DNA of 64,000 nt. Origin: Buddleja alternifolia (lineage: Eukaryota > Streptophyta > Magnoliopsida > Lamiales > Scrophulariaceae). How positions within the stretch are numbered: the first letter of the stretch is position 1; each line of letters begins with the position of its first letter. The notes under the pieces were generated by a model. It searched no databases. It saw nothing but the letters and a program-made list of their open reading frames with translations, and had not been told where the DNA came from. The position numbers were made by a program, and so were the translations under genes. Shown here one piece after another: positions 22,250 through 37,900 of this stretch. Location: NCBI GenBank assembly GCA_019426215.1, contig CM033404.1, forward strand, positions 2,666,001 through 2,730,000. Direction: 5' to 3'.

Positions 22250-23710
22250 GATGATTGATTGAGGATGAATATTTGCGGAAAACTTGTGTGACAGATGATA
22301 ATAATATCTATCATATTGGCGTATATATGCATACATCTTATTATTTTTCTTGAATAATGTGGCTTTTCCACATAATTTGGACGTCGGATCTATGTAAAAG
22401 ATTTATTACTTAGTATTTTTTCTTGAATAATGTGGTTTATCTATATAAATTGAACGTGGGATCTATGTATAAGATTTACTAATGTACCATTTGTGGTATA
22501 TTTTACGCATCCAATTCCTCAAAATATTCACGAATGTATGATTTTGTTCTGATTCTTATTTTATTTGTTTTCGAGATAAGCAATCAATTTAATTTATCAA
22601 TACAACTATCAAATACTAATTAAATAGTATGGATTATTTATTATATAAAAAAATAATAAACTGAGCAATTACTATCAGAATATATAACATCATCAAGTAA
22701 ATATTAAAGTAAGCAACAACTATGAGATAAACACTCCAATACAAGTCAACTTTTGACAAACGGCAAAATCAGGTTGTTTGAATACTATTTCCATGACATC
22801 AGCATTTTCCTACGAACAGTAGTGATCGTATAATCTGATTTTACTGATATGGAGAGTTACAATATTTTAGCAAAATCTCGAAAGGTTTTCAGTAACTAGG
22901 CAATAAGTGAGACGGTGTTTTTGTGATTATCCCTTTTAATTATAATTATTGATTTCTCAAAATATTTTGATATTAAGAAACGACATAGCAGAAACTATTA
23001 TTTATTTTTTTCAATACAAAGGAAGGGTGTTATCCTGACGACTCTAGTCCGATAAATCCAGACCAATAGTCACATCTCTCGGCCATCTCGTGCCTCTCAA
23101 ATCATGTTCACAATAGCAGAAACTATTATTGAAATATACTTCCTTTAAAAAGTTCGTAGTTAAAACACATCGGTAAATAGTAATGCTCGATGGTCCTGGA
23201 CTGGAACGGGTCGGGCCAGGTTGGGCATGGGTGTGTCCGGGTAGGGTCTCTTGACATGGGTAAATAGTACTGCTCAGTTGTCCTGGACTGGAACGGGTCG
23301 GGTCAGGTCGGGTGTGGGTGAATGTGGGTGTGTGTCTGGGTAGGATCTTACCCTAAGACGCTACCCTTTGACAGACTCAAGGCTGGTAAACTAAACACAG
23401 AAACACACGTTACACAACAAGATTAACAATCCTTCAAAATGAAACGAAGGCACAGAATTATGACTAATTTTCTTCTGCCAGAGAAATTACATCTTATACT
23501 GTTCTAACACCAAAAATGTATAAACCCTAAAAATACATCTAACAAACACTATTTACACAGTTCACTGTAAAGCCTCTCTGCTTTCACTAATTAAACTATG
23601 TCGCAACTATTTCTGATGATCAAACAATAGGCAAATTCCAAAGCTACAACTAATTATTATGCACAGTATGACGACTTTAAAAGAATGGAACACATCACTT
23701 ATCCTTTCAC
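22250..23710. other. Intergenic region between P450 copy B and MED13
   Basis: Tail-to-tail space, AT-rich, no gene. The first 300 bp align with the 3' flank of copy A. At about 23180-23345 the block ...GGTCCTGGACTGGAACGGG... occurs twice in tandem (unit near 90 bp). The probable MED13 3' UTR lies just above 23600, but I see no clear poly(A) signal that decides its end. Confidence 0.5.
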
Positions 23711-25947
23711 CTAAACACGGGCCGTCTTCTCTGGGAGACGAGAGAGTTCCTTATCAGCAAAATGTAATAGCCTTCTAAGTCTTAAAACCATATCACAGTG
23801 AAAAGGCAAAGCTGATCTCCTCTCCAAGTAAGCTGGACTAGCCGTCATCCATGACAAAGCGTGAAGCTCAGCTGCTATCGTTTCAAGAATTACATGAGTC
23901 TCCACCTCGAAATCTTTTGTACTATCTGAATTTACAGTTATTCCCCTTACTACCGGCTTATTGACGCCCTTAAGTATCTTTTCTTGGTTGCTTCCATAAT
24001 AGTCGACTAAACTAACTGAGAGAATGGAAGGCCATTCTTCTTTTGATGAGCTTCTAGAATCTTTCCTCATTGAAGGTACTGCTTTTGAGACAACAAAACC
24101 GGTGGATAAGGGAATTGCTGACCCTTTGCTGTGTAGAAGATGCGCAAGAGGGGGGGAATCTGCTGTGAGACATGTTGGGAGCTGAAGAACGGTTGGCGGA
24201 AGAAAACGCATGCTTGGAGAAGGGATTAAGACATAGGATGCAGAAGTAGAGCCGAGGGACTTGACAGGTGTATATCCTTCGAGATAGCCTGATGTGGCAC
24301 TACCTTGACTTGCCCCTGCAATAATGAAAGTCTTATATGAAACAATACAATTAAAGAAACTGCTATAAATATAGTGCAAGCGTTCGACAATCTCATTTGG
24401 TAGGGTTTGTGTGGTGAAAGCGATGAAGATGACTGAACGATGCATTTTCACAACCAATCTTTGGACTATCTATGATAACATTACTAGATACAATTGGCAG
24501 CTTCATGAGAAATATACCACTGGAACACCACAGATTTTATATTTTCAAAATGAGTCATTGATAGGAAGTTGCTACCAGATGTGGCTATTTTTGCAAGAAA
24601 GTTCCAAGCTGTTCGACTAATCTGATTATTTCCCAGTTCAAAAAGTTTTAGAAGCATTTCAGAGTACTTCAATAGTTAGTATTGCTTATGCACAGTAGTT
24701 TTCTGTTAGCCGATCCATTTCCAAGGACTACTACTGCTAAGCATCGAGTTGTTACGATCAGTTTAATTTACCATGTAACGGTAGCTCCCAAGTCAACTGT
24801 CACCGTTCAATTTTTCCTGCCGTATTCATCCTATGGCTGGGAGGTTGTCGCAAGCCTAACCTATAAAGGGGCACTCGTCGGAAAAGTTGGGTGATTAGTG
24901 GAATAACATTACCCATATTTTAACCCTCTGCGTTTATTGAAAAAAAAAAACTATCTTGTTCTTTATCCTCCAACTCTTAAGCAGATTCTACTATGTAACG
25001 CATGTTCCATTGGCCACATGCCTTGCAAAACCTTTTACTTCTCCAAGATTTCCGGTATTGTTAGACACAAAGTACAAAAGTAGGGACAAAATGTAGTGGT
25101 GTAAGAACCAAAAATATGTTAAGAGAGTCGCTCTAGACACATTGGCTAATGGTCCCACTTCAAAAGGTTATATGACGTGCACTTCAAAAGGTAGAGATGA
25201 TATTAAAAAAAAAGTGGTAATAGATATACACCCTAATTACAAAAAATACCCCAATGTTTGATAAATTACCATAACATCTCATGTCGGTAAAAGCATATTA
25301 AAATTCACCCCTGTTTTCTCGAGTTGTCAAGACATGACAGGGTTGTCTTGGTAATTTGAACCTCAAGGGCTTGTAATAATTATATCCAATAAGTGAAGGG
25401 GAGTACATGTAATTATCCGTAAAAGAAATTAAGATAATCTGATTTAAAGACGAAAGTAGTGAGTGGTGTTACTGGCTTACCGGAAGATGTTGAATCTGCT
25501 TGAAACACTAGTTGTAAAGAATGATCAATCGAGACGGAAACAAAACTGATGCTTTGCACCCATTGCAGTAAGCCTTTTGAATTGTCCAACACCGCATGCC
25601 CACCCATTAGCTGTTTCCTGGAGGAAGGTTGTCCCATGCCACCTTTCATGAAGGTAGAAGCCTTAGAATGAGAACTGTATAATGGACTTGGACTCATCTC
25701 CTGCTGCTGCTGCAAGCTTCCATTGCTGCTAGCAGGTATTCCATCAGGGACGGATCGCCTCAGCTGCAGAGACCACTTCCTCACCTCAGAACCTCCAGCT
25801 GAATATAAAGCTTTCTGCCACTCTGCAGTAAGGCAAGTTTCCTTAAGATCAAGGAATCCATAGCAAGTGGCTTATCATGAGAGAAATCGAGCAGCCTAAC
25901 AACCCTCCCACTCAAAATTTCATTCAAATTGTTACGCTACAAGGAGA

Positions 25948-25995
<48 letters not shown>

Positions 25996-28900
25996 TCATA
26001 TATACATACACATAGCAACATAATTTCATACTCTTGGAGATAATTACCCTACTTTATACATCAGTTTTAGAGGAGATCACCACATTGTATGTGTTATCTT
26101 TCACAACAATCATGACCATGTACACAAAACTGTGGGATAACAACTTTAAGCGAACCACATTGTTTGTGAAAATGCAAATTATCCCTTTCTATCATGATTT
26201 TAGTACTACAACAAGATTTATGTAACATGGCAGTAAGGCAAATAGTTATGTAAAAATACTATAGCAGCCATAGTAAATGGAGGGCTAATTTCAATACCCT
26301 GGCACTCGAGCTCAAAGAAGCATCCAATTCGCGTAATCACAAGATCTCTAGGCTTAGCAATACCAACATCAGGAGAACAAGCCTGAAGAATCTGGCATCC
26401 TTGTTGTAATATTTGGATAAAAAGTGACTGCAGGCCCTTCGTGTCTTGCCGACTACTGATTCCTCCAAATGGGTAAACATAACTGTCGAGCAATTCTCCC
26501 CTCGAATCTGTCCATATGCACACTATCCAACGCCAATCTTCAGTCCACCCATAACAACAATGCAGGCTTGGGAGTGTTTTTTGATGGCCAGATCCAAAAC
26601 CATCTGAATCAAAGGAATCAGGCTGAGAAATAGGCCCATTATCTCCACTTCCCGAAGAAGCAGAACAATCATCTGATAATAGCTTTGATGAATCGGCTAT
26701 ATTACCCAAAAGGGGAGAAATTCCACGCTCTAAAGAACCGGGTTCTGAAAGAATAAAAAGTGGCTCGAATAAACAACGAATATCATCCAGAGGGAAAATA
26801 TCTCCAGTTCTGTTGGGATCGTATCCAAGGGTCCCACTCCTTGCTGTTTGCCAAGAGTTATCCCAACCACCTGGTCTTAAGCTTGAATCAAGTTCGCTCG
26901 TAGGTCCCACAATTCGAGGACCAACACAATCTTTCCACATACCAGGAACAGGTGAAGCCATTTGCATCAAGGCTGGATGAGACCTTCCTGACACAGATAA
27001 TGATGGCGTCATCTCAGATGAAACTCCTCGTGAAATTCGTCGAGCTTTATTGTAGACTGTGAAAGCGATTTCCTTTAGAATGATGAGCTCATTCAGTGTC
27101 GGACTCGTAACCCTAAAAATGGCATCAACTGTCACAATCTGCAATACCAACTTAGGGATACTAAATCCTGTAAGAGTTAAAACATTTGACAATGACTCGT
27201 CTGCAGCTGCTGGGTAACTCAAGGCTTTTGCAACTTGATTGTGCATCATAGATCTCCTTTCTTTATCTGATGACCGAATGACTGATCCAATAGCAATAGA
27301 AGATTCAACCACAGTCTGTAGAACAGAAAGAGGCTCTGGGAAGGGGCACACCACATAGACAACCTGATTCCATCAAAAGGAAAAAAGGTCAGTACCATTA
27401 GCAGATAAAGAAGCCTAGGCTAAGCCGTGGCCGTGATATCCTAAGAGGAGTAAGAAGTAAAGGATAATTCCAAAAGATAAGAACATAACATCCTGCACAT
27501 CCTAATCTTAAGAAAGGTCTCAACTTTATGATGGCCAAGTGCCATGTGTGTTCATTTTCAAGAGCTAAGATATAGAAACTACTTCAAGAACATAAATCTA
27601 AAGTGACAAGAATAAAAAAAAAAATTAAAAAATATATATATATATATATATTGCAACACAGCAATCTTAAAGATATATATAACTGACATCTTTGGCAAGT
27701 CAGTTATAAACTAGGTAACAGTACGAGAAAGATTAAGATCCTAATTTCTATTTTATGTGCTTCAGTAACAAAACAGTGATCTCATGTTCACGGGAAGATT
27801 TTCGTTTGGCGTGATATCTGAAAGAGTACAACTATGAGATTTAATTTTGTAAATTTTACAATATTACTTACAACAGTTAACTAGATAGTAAAATCAAATT
27901 ACCGGAAAAAAATAGGTGGTAAAATCTTCATATTACTACTGAGAACTTCACCTCTCAATATTTGTATCAATCAAGTCTTGATAGGGTCATATTTTGACAT
28001 TTTAATTGGCTCAATAATTATGTTATAGGTATTTACCAAGAGCAGTGAGATCATAAAGTATTTGAGAGAAAACATGACTTGAGAAAATCATTGGTTTCAG
28101 AGGACTCAAGAAAAGCAATGTAGCTTTTCCTAGCAAAAAAGGAAGGATGCTATGTTTGTCGCAGATTGCTGTATAGAAACTAGGGAGGAATAGGAATTAT
28201 AGCAGTGAAGTTGGGCATAAAGAAAAACGAAAATGAGGCGTATTTAGTACACTAGTCAGCTACGCTACATTTACTTAATAATATTATTTATAGTACGGAA
28301 AATGCATCTCCACCTCACAACAGCAGATTGAACTTTAGTAAATATAGCTAATCACTCAGAAAGAGCTCATAACCAGTATTATAAGTGAGCCTGGTTGGGC
28401 CCCTGCACACTATTCAAGTGGCATGGGTCGTTTGTTCTCAAAATCAAGTACTGGGGTTATGTGCACAAAATAACTATTGGAGAAAAAAGGGGCATGCTAC
28501 AACAAAAAATACAATATTGTGCATTAAATCACAACTTACAGTGCATGGTCCGCTATTTCCTTCCTTGGCATTCATGGTCATGGATGAACCAAGTCTCAAG
28601 GTTTTGAGAACCTTGGAAAGAGTCTTAAGATAGCTTGTCAGGTCCCAGCCATTAGACAGGCAGAGAAAATAATCACTGATTGATCCCAACATAGATGCAT
28701 TATTGGAATCTATCTTCATTGATTGAGGGCAATCGAGAAGGACAAAACCAGAATGAGATAATTTCCCAGAATCTATCTCCATCTCATTTCCAAGACTTTG
28801 CGGTGCATGTGTTCCCAGCTTGCAGGTTTCATAAACTGAGAGGGTGTCAGAAAACCATAGGCATGTCACAAGACCCAGAAAACACATCGACAGAAAATAA

Positions 28901-31900
28901 AACTTTTTAATTACATGGACTTTAATATCAGTGAGCATAAAACTTGCGGGTAATCAGATTACAGACAAGAAATTGTGCATCAAAAGACTTATAGTTGATG
29001 TCTATTAGTAGCTTTTTGGCAGGAAATATTCCTTTTAACACGCAAAAACCAGGGAAACAAAAGTAAAAATCAAATCAATATGAACATATATTATTATCAT
29101 AACACGACAATGTAAAACCCTTTTCGAGAAAGATATTAAACCATTAATTGCTAAAAGCCTATACATCAACTGAAAGAAAAGCCCTCCGAATACAGAAACC
29201 TAGTGGGGCCTAAAGATGACCTGGTAGGATTCAATATCTACTCCGAATATACTGAGCAAGTTCTGTATACAGATGGCGGAAATTAGTATAGAGGAGCACA
29301 GAAAACTCTAACTCAAACATAAAATCACCTTAGCAAGAAAAGCTAAACTAAATTGTAAAATTTGTAACAGCACGGGTATTTTTTATTACAACTCAAAGAA
29401 ATCACCATCAGCAAAAGAAGGATCTCATATGTTACTCAATGCTCATATAGATCATTAAAATTCGAAGGAAGAATAATATAAATCAAGACACAAACCCGTT
29501 CCAAGTTGCAGGAAAAAATCGGCAGCAGCTGTGGTGAGTGGATCTATATTTGGACAGACAACATAGTAGGTCATCTACCAGAGAAACAAGAAAAGACATA
29601 GTCAGTCATGTTATCACATTAAAGTGGTAAAGGAAAAAGGCAGTTCACAAGCATTGATAGCACTTGAGGAAAAAAATAAAAGAAAGGAAGAAAGGAATAA
29701 ACTTCACCGAAAAAAAGTTGATCAGCCGACATTTTAAGGAATCTTACATTTTTCGTAGTTGCATATGGTTCAAAAGGAGCCTTTTCCCAGACTTGCAAAG
29801 AACTAGCTGATGTTTTGAGCCAATCATCTTGGTACCTGGAGTATAAAATATTGCATATTCAATACGACAAACTGAAAAGCAAAAACCGCATTTCAAAGTT
29901 GTAGAGCCAGTGGCACGTGAATGGAACTTATTCTACTTATTCGCTTAAGTTACAGCTAAAAACTACACATGTCTAGCTAAAGCAGTTCATATAAAAGCTA
30001 TAGTTATTTTTGGCAAAAAAGTAACCGAGGCCTACCCTTTCCCTTCATGCATATTTGGTGTACATTTGAAATTAAACATCTCGAGCTTACCCTACAACTG
30101 TATCTTAAACCGCACAAGGTGGCTGATTGCAGTCGAGCTCGAGCTACTTAGCTCAAGATATTACACTGGAGCTCAAGCTCGAGCTTTTAAATTTTGTCAA
30201 GTTCGGCTCAGAACTCGACGCATTTGCACCCCTAGCATGAAGCATTGGAGTTATTTGCCTCCTATACTAGTTCTGATCAACTCGCTGTTGGCAGATAAAA
30301 GAGAGGCCAAAGTTACAAGAGTTGTTATTGCTAACCTTACTGAGATTCCCATATTAAAATTCCAGGTTAAGTAAATTTGTGCCAAGATCTCCTATACTCA
30401 AGTTCTGCAAGTTCTGTATAAAAACCTCAAAAATCACAAAAGAAAATATTTTGACCTAGTAAACTAAATATAAACAATTCAGTTTTCCATCTGAAATGTC
30501 ACCTAACTGAGAAACATGCTGCATTCAAAGAAGGAGAATTTGACAAGATTAATACAAAACAACGATGTAATGCATACCCAACAAGTATGGAAGGAAATGG
30601 AACTACAGAAAGTGTGGGCCGAAACCGTGAGCACTGTTGTTGATCTAACTCCGATAGAGAAGTTTCCAGGTTTGAACGCCTTTCACCTGCCTCATCCCCT
30701 CTGATTCCATCTGCTGTAATGGAAACTGCATTATTATCCCATCAGGTAATATGAGGTCAGGTAATCATTGAACGTAAGCACAATCATACCTTTGAGGTAA
30801 GGCACTCCACCAGCAGTGGACAAAGACGGGCTCATGGGTTCACCAACAGATAGAGTACTAGAAGAATCGCGACATTCACTTGCACTTGCAGTAGATTCTG
30901 CAGAAAGCCCATCGCATGTCATTACTGATTCATTGGATGGGTTACGGCCCCTGCACCAATCGATAACAGAGAGAGGACCATCTATACTGCTAAATGCAGA
31001 TTTTAGGGCTGCTTTTATATCTGACTGAAGCAAACTAATTGTTAAAGATGCCTGAACCTGAAAATGATAACAGATTTTGAATTTTTATATCGTCTCAAAA
31101 GCTTCTATGACATGCTAACATATCTGATGTGAATCGAGAAAAGACATAAGTTTTACTATATTGCTCATTGCATAAAAATTGTTATTACTGAATCAAGACA
31201 GCAAGAGAATTCACTCAAGACTTGACCCAACAAATGTATAAGACACATCATGCACATCTTCAAAGTCGATCATAACAGCCCCACAATGAAATCAATTGTA
31301 CTCTATAGAAATGTCTGCCACCAAAGTGAAATGTCTCCCACCAAAGTACATACCATGATCCTCCCCTTCCATTTTATACACTATGAACACAGCAAAAACA
31401 CAGAGAGATAACAGTTGCTTCTTAAGCAACAACTTAACACTATCCCATATGACAAATTAGATATACTCTGTTTGTGCAAAGAAACGCAGAGTTTCAGAAA
31501 ATAATGATGATAACTCCTAGAACTGACTGAGGACGTCTGCAGGAATCAGAAGTTGTTTTGACCCTCATGCACTCTCAGAGACAAAAGCACAGCCAAACTC
31601 ATGCATAATGAGCACATAGTAAACAATACACATTTCATTATTATAGAAGAAGTATTTCAGGAAAATGTCAACAAAGAGAAGAATGCTAAGGCAGCATAAC
31701 AGAAAAGGTCAGTCTCGTATTTCACAAATTCAATTTTCATTATCGATAAATCAGCTCCGTGCAAACAAAAACCAAACTCCAATGATAAGGTCTTTCCAAA
31801 AAAAAAAAAAAACTCCAATGATTAGGGAAGCTTACCTCGACTGAGAGTGGATCAACAAGCTCCATCCCAGCAATATCTAAGGAATGACAAGAAGCCAAAA

Positions 31901-34900
31901 GTCCCCCACAACCAGCATGTACCATAGAGGGTCCACAGGAAAATCCACGCCTCCCTTGCTCTTGAAGAGCAAGCCAACCATAAGGACCATCACCGCAATC
32001 AGCATCAAGAGCCACATCAACAAATGAAGTAGCTTGCTGGACAAGTAATGCAATGCCATCAAGCAGTTCCTGAAGTGGCTGCCGCAGTCCGTAAGAAAGC
32101 ATGCCTTCTTCGATGAACGAATTATGTTGTATGGATTGGGAAACTTCCAGATTTGGGGTGCTAGTTTTAGCAACTTTAGGAATACCAACAGATCTCCAGA
32201 CACCAACAGGTGCACTCAAGGGCCCATCTGATATTCCTCCATCTATATCACCAGCTAGCCGAACCGGTATAATTTCTTTCTTTTTCAACTCAGCTTTAAT
32301 TGAAATATTGTCCACCATGCTTGGATCAACATGGGCCTGATTTGCACTGGTATTTCCAGACAACCCACTCAAGCCACCCAGTGACAGGTTACTAGAAGAC
32401 AACAGTGTATGCCGTAGCCTGCACATGGAAGCCTGGCACACAAGGCATTCGATTTCTGTTGCTAGGGCAGTTCTCGAAGATGGAAGAAAATTATTTTCTC
32501 TCAGTGAGTCATCACTTGCTTTTGTGGAGACAGGTTTGGTATTTGTTTGACCAAAAACAGAATATTGAGATGATCCAACTCCAACCTCACCTTTAGAAAA
32601 GCTATTGTTACTTCCAGCAATTTGTAGTTTTCCACTTTCAACATGTGTGTAATATTTCTTGGATTTTGAAACAGAACTAGACTCGTTCCTTTCTGTACAT
32701 GCTTTCATTCTTGCAGGCAAGATGGACTTCCCATCAGATCCATCATAGCAAGGAGAAGAAGGTGGTGTTGCAGAATACACATAATTGTTCGAGCTTGAAG
32801 CAGAATCCACTTTACAAGATTTTGGAACATATGGGCTTCGGAAAATCACTGAGGAGATCTCACTCTTAGAGGTTTCCACAGCCCCATATTCTGGAGCAAA
32901 TGTCATAAGAGCTTCAGCCTTGACGACATGATCAAACTCACCACTATGAGATGGCAGTGTGCAGGTAACTTGACCATGGGTAGAACTCTTTGTGGCTTCT
33001 TGATTTTTGCTGGCTAAATCTTCTACAGGAGCAGGAGGTTGTAGGTGGTTAAAGCTATCAAAGGTTGGAAAACCTACAGGCAAAAGCATCTGATCTGACA
33101 CATCCATCAGTGTGTTGCTGGGGCTGCTACCCACCTCTCCACCCTCAGGTGCAGGAAACATGACATCTTGAGACTCGGCAGTCCCTGGAGGCTTCATCAT
33201 ATAACAAAGAAAAACCGTTTTTAAATATTATTGAGAAGCGGAGTAAAATTGAAGAAGCGTGTAGTAATCCAAAAAAAATGTTATAAAAGATAATGTCACT
33301 CACTGCAGCATAAGAAATACAATAGAGTAACTGTGGCTATGGCTATGACCATAAAATGAATTTGAAATAACACAAAAATTCACTAATGTGAATGATAGCA
33401 GGAGCGTGTGAAACCTTTCTTACACAAATTTATAAAATAAAGATCGACCATTTTCTCATTTGAAATTCTTTTCCAGGAAAGGCTGAGGCGGTGTTGTAGG
33501 GCCAGTTGATAGCCCACGAAGTGAGCTAATTATTTTGCAGAAGAATATCAAGATGATAAAAGAAGTCTAACCAGTTCATACACATACGAACTTCCCAATA
33601 CCAACTAAGGAAAAAAATGAGACAGCAAAATAGACCTCTACTAATCTGCAACTCTGCTATAACAACAAATTTATCATTCTTCCTCCTCCTCTTTGGTATA
33701 TCTTCATGTTGAGATATCTACTGTCCAACTGCATCAAAATTTATTCGGTATCCTCTTCTATGGGCGAATATATCTAAACAAGTCAAACTGGACTTGAACT
33801 TTCTATACCAAAGAAATTAAGTTGGACCATTGACAACTAAGCTATTCTTTATTTCCTTACGTTTTAGGCGTAAAATGATAAATAGTAAAAGTAAGCCATT
33901 CTTTCTTCTCATAAAAAGTATCAGTAAGCAGTTGGTTCCAATGGGGACGTTTCAACAACAGAAAAGTCGGGTGTCGGGGCACAGTATGCATAAAGAAAAG
34001 AGGTGCTGGAGGTCACAGAGCACTTCTCATCACTATCTAGTAAACAAATTTCTGAAAAGATCAATTGGGTTGGTTTTCTTCCAACCTCTTCCTGTTATCG
34101 TTTCAATGGTCCGGAACTTTTCTCAGGTCTGAAGATCATGAAATCCATTCTTCCAATAGGTAGTTTGGCATTTATCCGTGCCTCTCTGGAAACCATACCA
34201 ATTTATGAAGCTTTTCTTAATGCTTCAAAGAAAAAAAGCATTTTCAACAAAATTAATGGTCACTAGAATATTTAACTGCGGATGGCCACAACTATATGAA
34301 ATTCTAAAGTTTGAAAAGCTAAAGAATCAATGCTAAGGAGAAGATACTAAACCATTCACGATTTATAACATTCAAAGAGATGTAAAATCACTATATGCTA
34401 ATAAAAGGATATATGATAAGGATTACCTCCCCAAAAGGCAAAGCATCATTCTCAAAAAAGTCGCCAAAATCACCAAACTCTGACAGCAATGCTTGGATAT
34501 CCATTCCCATGCCCCTATCATCATCATCCCAACCCCAATTAGATCCAGTTTGATCATTTGCAGCCCCAGTAATGGACACGTTGTTGACTTCCATGGTACC
34601 ATAATCACTCATGGAGGGATTTAAAACCATGCCAGCTTGACCAAATGACTCTGATGTCCCATTTCGTGCCCTCTTAGAACCCTGAGAAGGATACACAAAA
34701 TGAGACTATCTGATTCTCACAAAACAAAATTTCATCATATGAAAACGAGACATAACTTATTCTTGTAAATATCAACTTTATGGTAACACGTTATTGCCAA
34801 GCCTAAAAGTGACACAAGACACATAACGTAGCTAGCTCTCAACCCCAGAAGAAGACATAAAAGGAGAACATAAACTCTAACAAGACATTATTATGATTTG

Positions 34901-37900
34901 AACTTTAAAAGCCAATTCAGTTAAAAAACAAAATTAGGCCATCAGTTTGATTTCCAGGGCTAATTAACTGATGTCTATGTGAGGAACATATGTCTCAGGA
35001 TTGCATGTTTTTATGAATATACAGAAAGAACTTTCTACAGATCATGTGCCTAAATTAAGACAGACCACACAACAGATGAAACTCACATCATTATGACAGG
35101 AATACTCACGGATGAAAATGCTCAAGTAGCACATAAAATTGGAAAATACCAGGATTATAGAACAAATTTTGACAATCAGATTGTCATTCAGTTGTTCTAG
35201 TTAAGTGCATACATACAGTCTCACTTTAGAAAAATGTGAATGGAAGTTGAATCCATGGTGGATCTCCTTGTTCAAATCTATTTTACTTGTTTGGAAGGGG
35301 AAAATAGAACCAATAACGGCCATCATCCATTTTTCTAACCAGATATTGATTACTCCTTCAGATTGTTTTGTTGTGTGTTTTGAGGACAGTGAGATGAATT
35401 GACAAAGTTGTACCAATAAAACCAGACCAAGCTGAAATACACAAACATTTGGATAACTGCTAGCTCTTAAGAATTTCTTCCAAATTACCCAACAAAAAAA
35501 AAAGGCAGTATTTCCTCTTACTCGTAAGATACAACTAATACAGAACTTCATGATTAGACATTCTCTCCAACGGTGAGATTTGGCCAAATTCCCCTATTTA
35601 TTGCATTATTCGAACACTTAGATCTGGAGATGTTCCAAATGGATTTGGGAACACAATTTCTCGACAAACAATTGCATAGGGAGTCCACAATATCAACCTA
35701 AGCTATTTCAGGAAATAGGACAAGTGTCTGCCCTTGAAATAATCAATTTATGCTTTGAAGCAGTCATTCAGGAAGTAATACCATCTGTTTCACGAACTAC
35801 CACTTCATTAGGCTTTGCAACAATCAAGGATTCTGAGTCAAAAGAAGTGCAAAGAGCTTCCCATTCCTTTTATTGTATATGGATTATATGTTTTTGAAGA
35901 AACAAAGCAATTCACAGCCACGAAAAGACAATTTAAAGCATCACATACCCAAAAGAAAATAACAAATAAGGAAAGGCAACTAAGTTAACCATCTGCATGC
36001 ACTATAAAAATCTTGATAAAAGAAACAAACATTCTCGAACATCTCCAGATCTGAATACTTTAAAAAGAAAAAAAGTAATACCGATTGGAGACCATCATTC
36101 TGCATTTGACCCAAGGAAGATACACCAGACTGTCTGGACATTACGGAATCTGCATCCGCCTCAAGATCACCAGCTCTCAAGGCCTTGCTATCGCTGTCAC
36201 TAGAGGAACTACTAATGCTGCAGTTGCTACTACTATTACTGTTATTACTGCTATGATATCCATGTTGCGAGCGATATCCACTTGGTTCGAGCGAGGATCC
36301 ACCCCTTGACTCTACGATGTCATCACTGTCAAAATCAAAACTAAGTGAAAGCACAAACTCAGGCGGATACATAATAAAAAAGTACCAAAAATGGATGATA
36401 ACTAGATGCGAAAGTTTTGGCCTAACCAGTTCATAAAAAGTGATGAACCCGACAGTGACGGACCAACCCAATTTTGTAGCCAGAATCTGAAGTTCAGATA
36501 AATGGTGTTAGCTGTCTGTGCATATAGGTATTGATGAGGATATGAATAAATACAGGCAATTTTAACGACTATAAAATTGACATATTATTTAACTCATTTA
36601 CAGGCCAATAATGTCTATGTTAATCTCTTTAATGCTTAAAGTATGTTCATTTATTGAATAGAGAATTGGTATGATTTCTAGTTAATAGACGGAGAATATC
36701 GAATGTCCACATAAATTGCATCGTGTAAGTACCTAGCAACCAATCGACCCCATAAGTATGTCTTATGTCAGTTCAGCTTAAGTTTATTCAGTAGTCCTAG
36801 TTCTGGCAGATTGATCAGCAGGTAAATATGTTCTCCAAATAGTTAAAGTTGCCCAATTTGGAATCACTGTTTGGGGGTGGACACCGGGTCTAAAGGAAAG
36901 GAATTAAAACAAGCAGGGAATGGGCATAACATAAATTCTGCTAATATGAATGGTAAGAGGGAAGGGGCATGTAAACATAGAGTGACATAGCCCCTAACCA
37001 AATCCTATATCTCACACAGTGGAGGCCTTCGAATTGATAAAAGAGCTCAAAACATCAAACCGACCCGAGGCAACTCTTAAAGTGAGCTGTCCATCTTTCC
37101 ACTGATTCTCTTTCACTCCTCTAGCCTTCCCTCATCCCCGTCCCCTTCCTTCCTGCACCCGACACTCTCCTCATGCTGAACAAGGGGTAGAGTTCCCTAG
37201 AACATGTGCTTCAGTCCCTTCCCCTCCCCCTCGATAATGAAACATACTTTGAGTTTCCAACTTTCCGATAAATAAGACACTTATGATGAGAAATTTAGCA
37301 CATTTACAGCATTATGCAATATCAGTTGGACCAACGACGGTGCACCAACCCAATATGCACCCATAAACAAAAAGTGTGCAATCAGAATTCGCCAAACTCA
37401 ATCAGTCATAGATATACCTTTTCAAAGATGATCTAGCAAAAGATGCATGCATAACTGGAACAAGGACAGCCTCCACCGGATAAACAAACATTTTTTCACA
37501 AACTGGAAGCTTGTCTGATGGCCACCTCTGAGAACCTCTTCTGGCAGATGGGGACTCAGTACCATGATGCTGAGGTACGCTGTTACACGATTGTGTATTT
37601 TGTTGCACTGTCTTGTCATAGCAACCAAGGGTCACTTCAGCATAACAGTTTTGTCCCCTCGGTTGACCAGGTACCAACCCTTGAGCAACATGGTGGGGAA
37701 GACCTACAATTCCATTTGAACCTCTAAACTTCCCAGAACTGTGCACATACACATGGAAGAAAAAAAAAAAATATTAACATCACATTTTAAATATGACAAA
37801 GACAAATACAGGGCTACCAGTTAAGCAAAATGCATATTGAAAAACAAGACTGAACCAAATGCAAAATGTATGTTGGAGAGTAGTTCATCTGACCTAAGAT

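Noticed and set aside
32101..32340. Plus-strand frames opposite the large MED13 exon (also 30816-31028 and 28385-28633)
   Set aside because: They are antisense shadows of well-supported MED13 exons.
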